From the NCBI GenBank assembly GCA_002404345.1, contig DHJN01000041.1, forward strand, positions 1,571-30,002: a stretch of DNA of 28,432 nucleotides, read 5' to 3'. The position numbers were made by a program, and so were the translations under genes. Below, in pieces: positions 28,213-28,432 of this stretch. Positions within the stretch are counted from its first letter, which is position 1; the number at the start of each line of letters is the position of its first letter. This stretch comes from Actinobacteria bacterium UBA4719 (GTDB lineage Bacteria > Actinomycetota > Actinomycetes > Actinomycetales > Dermatophilaceae). The notes under the pieces are model-generated. The model had not been told where the DNA came from. It saw nothing but the letters and a program-made list of their open reading frames with translations, and ran no database searches.

Positions 28213-28241
28213 GTGACCCGGCCAGCCGTCTCTCCTATATT
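28213..28241 (+). promoter_or_regulatory. Candidate leaderless promoter (-35 GTGACC, -10 TATATT)
   Basis: GTGACC at 28213-28218 and TATATT at 28236-28241 are separated by 17 bp. TATATT ends 6 nt before GTG 28248, so transcription would begin at or near that codon. Confidence 0.5.
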
Positions 28242-28247
28242 GGACCG

Positions 28248-28358
28248 GTGACATCTGGTATGGACGAGTCGCCTGACGACGCCGAGCTCACCAAGCGCGT
28301 TCGCGAGGGCGACCGGACTGCCGAGCGCCGGGTACCGCGTCACCGTAGCCGACCTTGA
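28248..28358 (+). pseudogene. Possible truncated sigma-factor-like N-terminus
   Basis: The 36-codon frame reads MTSGMDESPDDAELTKRVREG then DRTAERR and stops. DDAELTKRVREGDRTA resembles the start of ECF sigma factors (usually ...GDRxAFxxLY), but the following residues do not continue the fold. A second frame from about 28330 reads GYRVTVADLDREYEWAASDG and stops at 28402, so the original gene may have been shortened and joined to another tail. Both observations rest on short stretches. Confidence 0.35.
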
Positions 28359-28432
28359 CCGTGAGTATGAGTGGGCAGCCAGCGATGGAATGACTCCGTC
28401 ACGTTAAAAGCTCCGGCAGTCCGTACCTCTTC

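Noticed and set aside
28146..28343. 65-residue minus-strand open frame near the right edge
   Set aside because: No similarity or start signal, and it lies antisense to the promoter and sigma-like fragment.

Overview
The window is high-GC DNA with actinobacterial gene content and order. The best guess is an Actinomycetota of the Micrococcales, close to Intrasporangiaceae/Dermatophilaceae. This rests on the rimP-nusA-ylxR-infB order, the long Gly/Pro/Arg-rich linker of IF2, the dxr-rseP-ispG-GNAT(DUF4081)-proS order, and a cupredoxin-fused copper ATPase. The lineage is inferred from gene content only.

Layout. (A) 1-3173, minus strand: translation/transcription operon rimP -> nusA -> ylxR -> infB. 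infB runs off the left edge and carries an apparent frameshift. (B) 3358-4659, plus: a YibE/F-family multipass membrane protein. (C) about 4719-17151, with the DUF255 gene to 19224: a copper-handling island. It holds two paralogous SHOCT-domain membrane proteins, two small His-tailed membrane proteins, a badly decayed multicopper oxidase, an OmpR-type response regulator and histidine kinase overlapping a PaaK-like adenylate-forming enzyme, a CopZ-like HMA protein overlapping a cupredoxin-CopA fusion ATPase, an uncharacterised PD-(D/E)XK-like protein, a membrane 4Fe-4S protein interrupted by three one-base frameshifts, and a Met/His-repeat protein. On the plus strand a thioredoxin-fold DUF255 (YyaL-type) protein follows. 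(D) 19241-25871, minus: proS, a GNAT acetyltransferase, ispG, a site-2 protease (rseP-like) and dxr. (E) 25928-28084, minus: a stand-alone DnaB/RecA-fold ATPase and an agmatinase-family hydrolase. (F) 28236-28432, plus: a likely leaderless promoter and the start of what looks like a broken sigma-factor-like gene.

How it fits together. The island shares one regulatory signal: two TGAAG-type half-sites exactly 11 bp apart. The signal lies between SHOCT1 and the 5131 gene, before the 5638 gene (inverted), between SHOCT2 and the response regulator, between the Met/His-repeat operon and the DUF255 gene, and in weaker form upstream of copZ-copA. It closely resembles the CopR box known from Corynebacterium glutamicum. 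The linked two-component system is therefore probably copper-responsive and controls the whole island. It would link cytosolic copper chaperoning (CopZ-like), export (CopA), periplasmic or surface copper binding (Met/His-rich proteins) and periplasmic oxidation (the now-decayed oxidase).

Limits. Several genes show one- or two-base frame breaks, including essential infB, so sequencing or assembly error must be excluded before these are read as biology. The multicopper oxidase differs because whole segments are missing. No rRNA, tRNA, CRISPR array, transposase or integrase was seen. No gene-free stretch exceeds about 300 bp.
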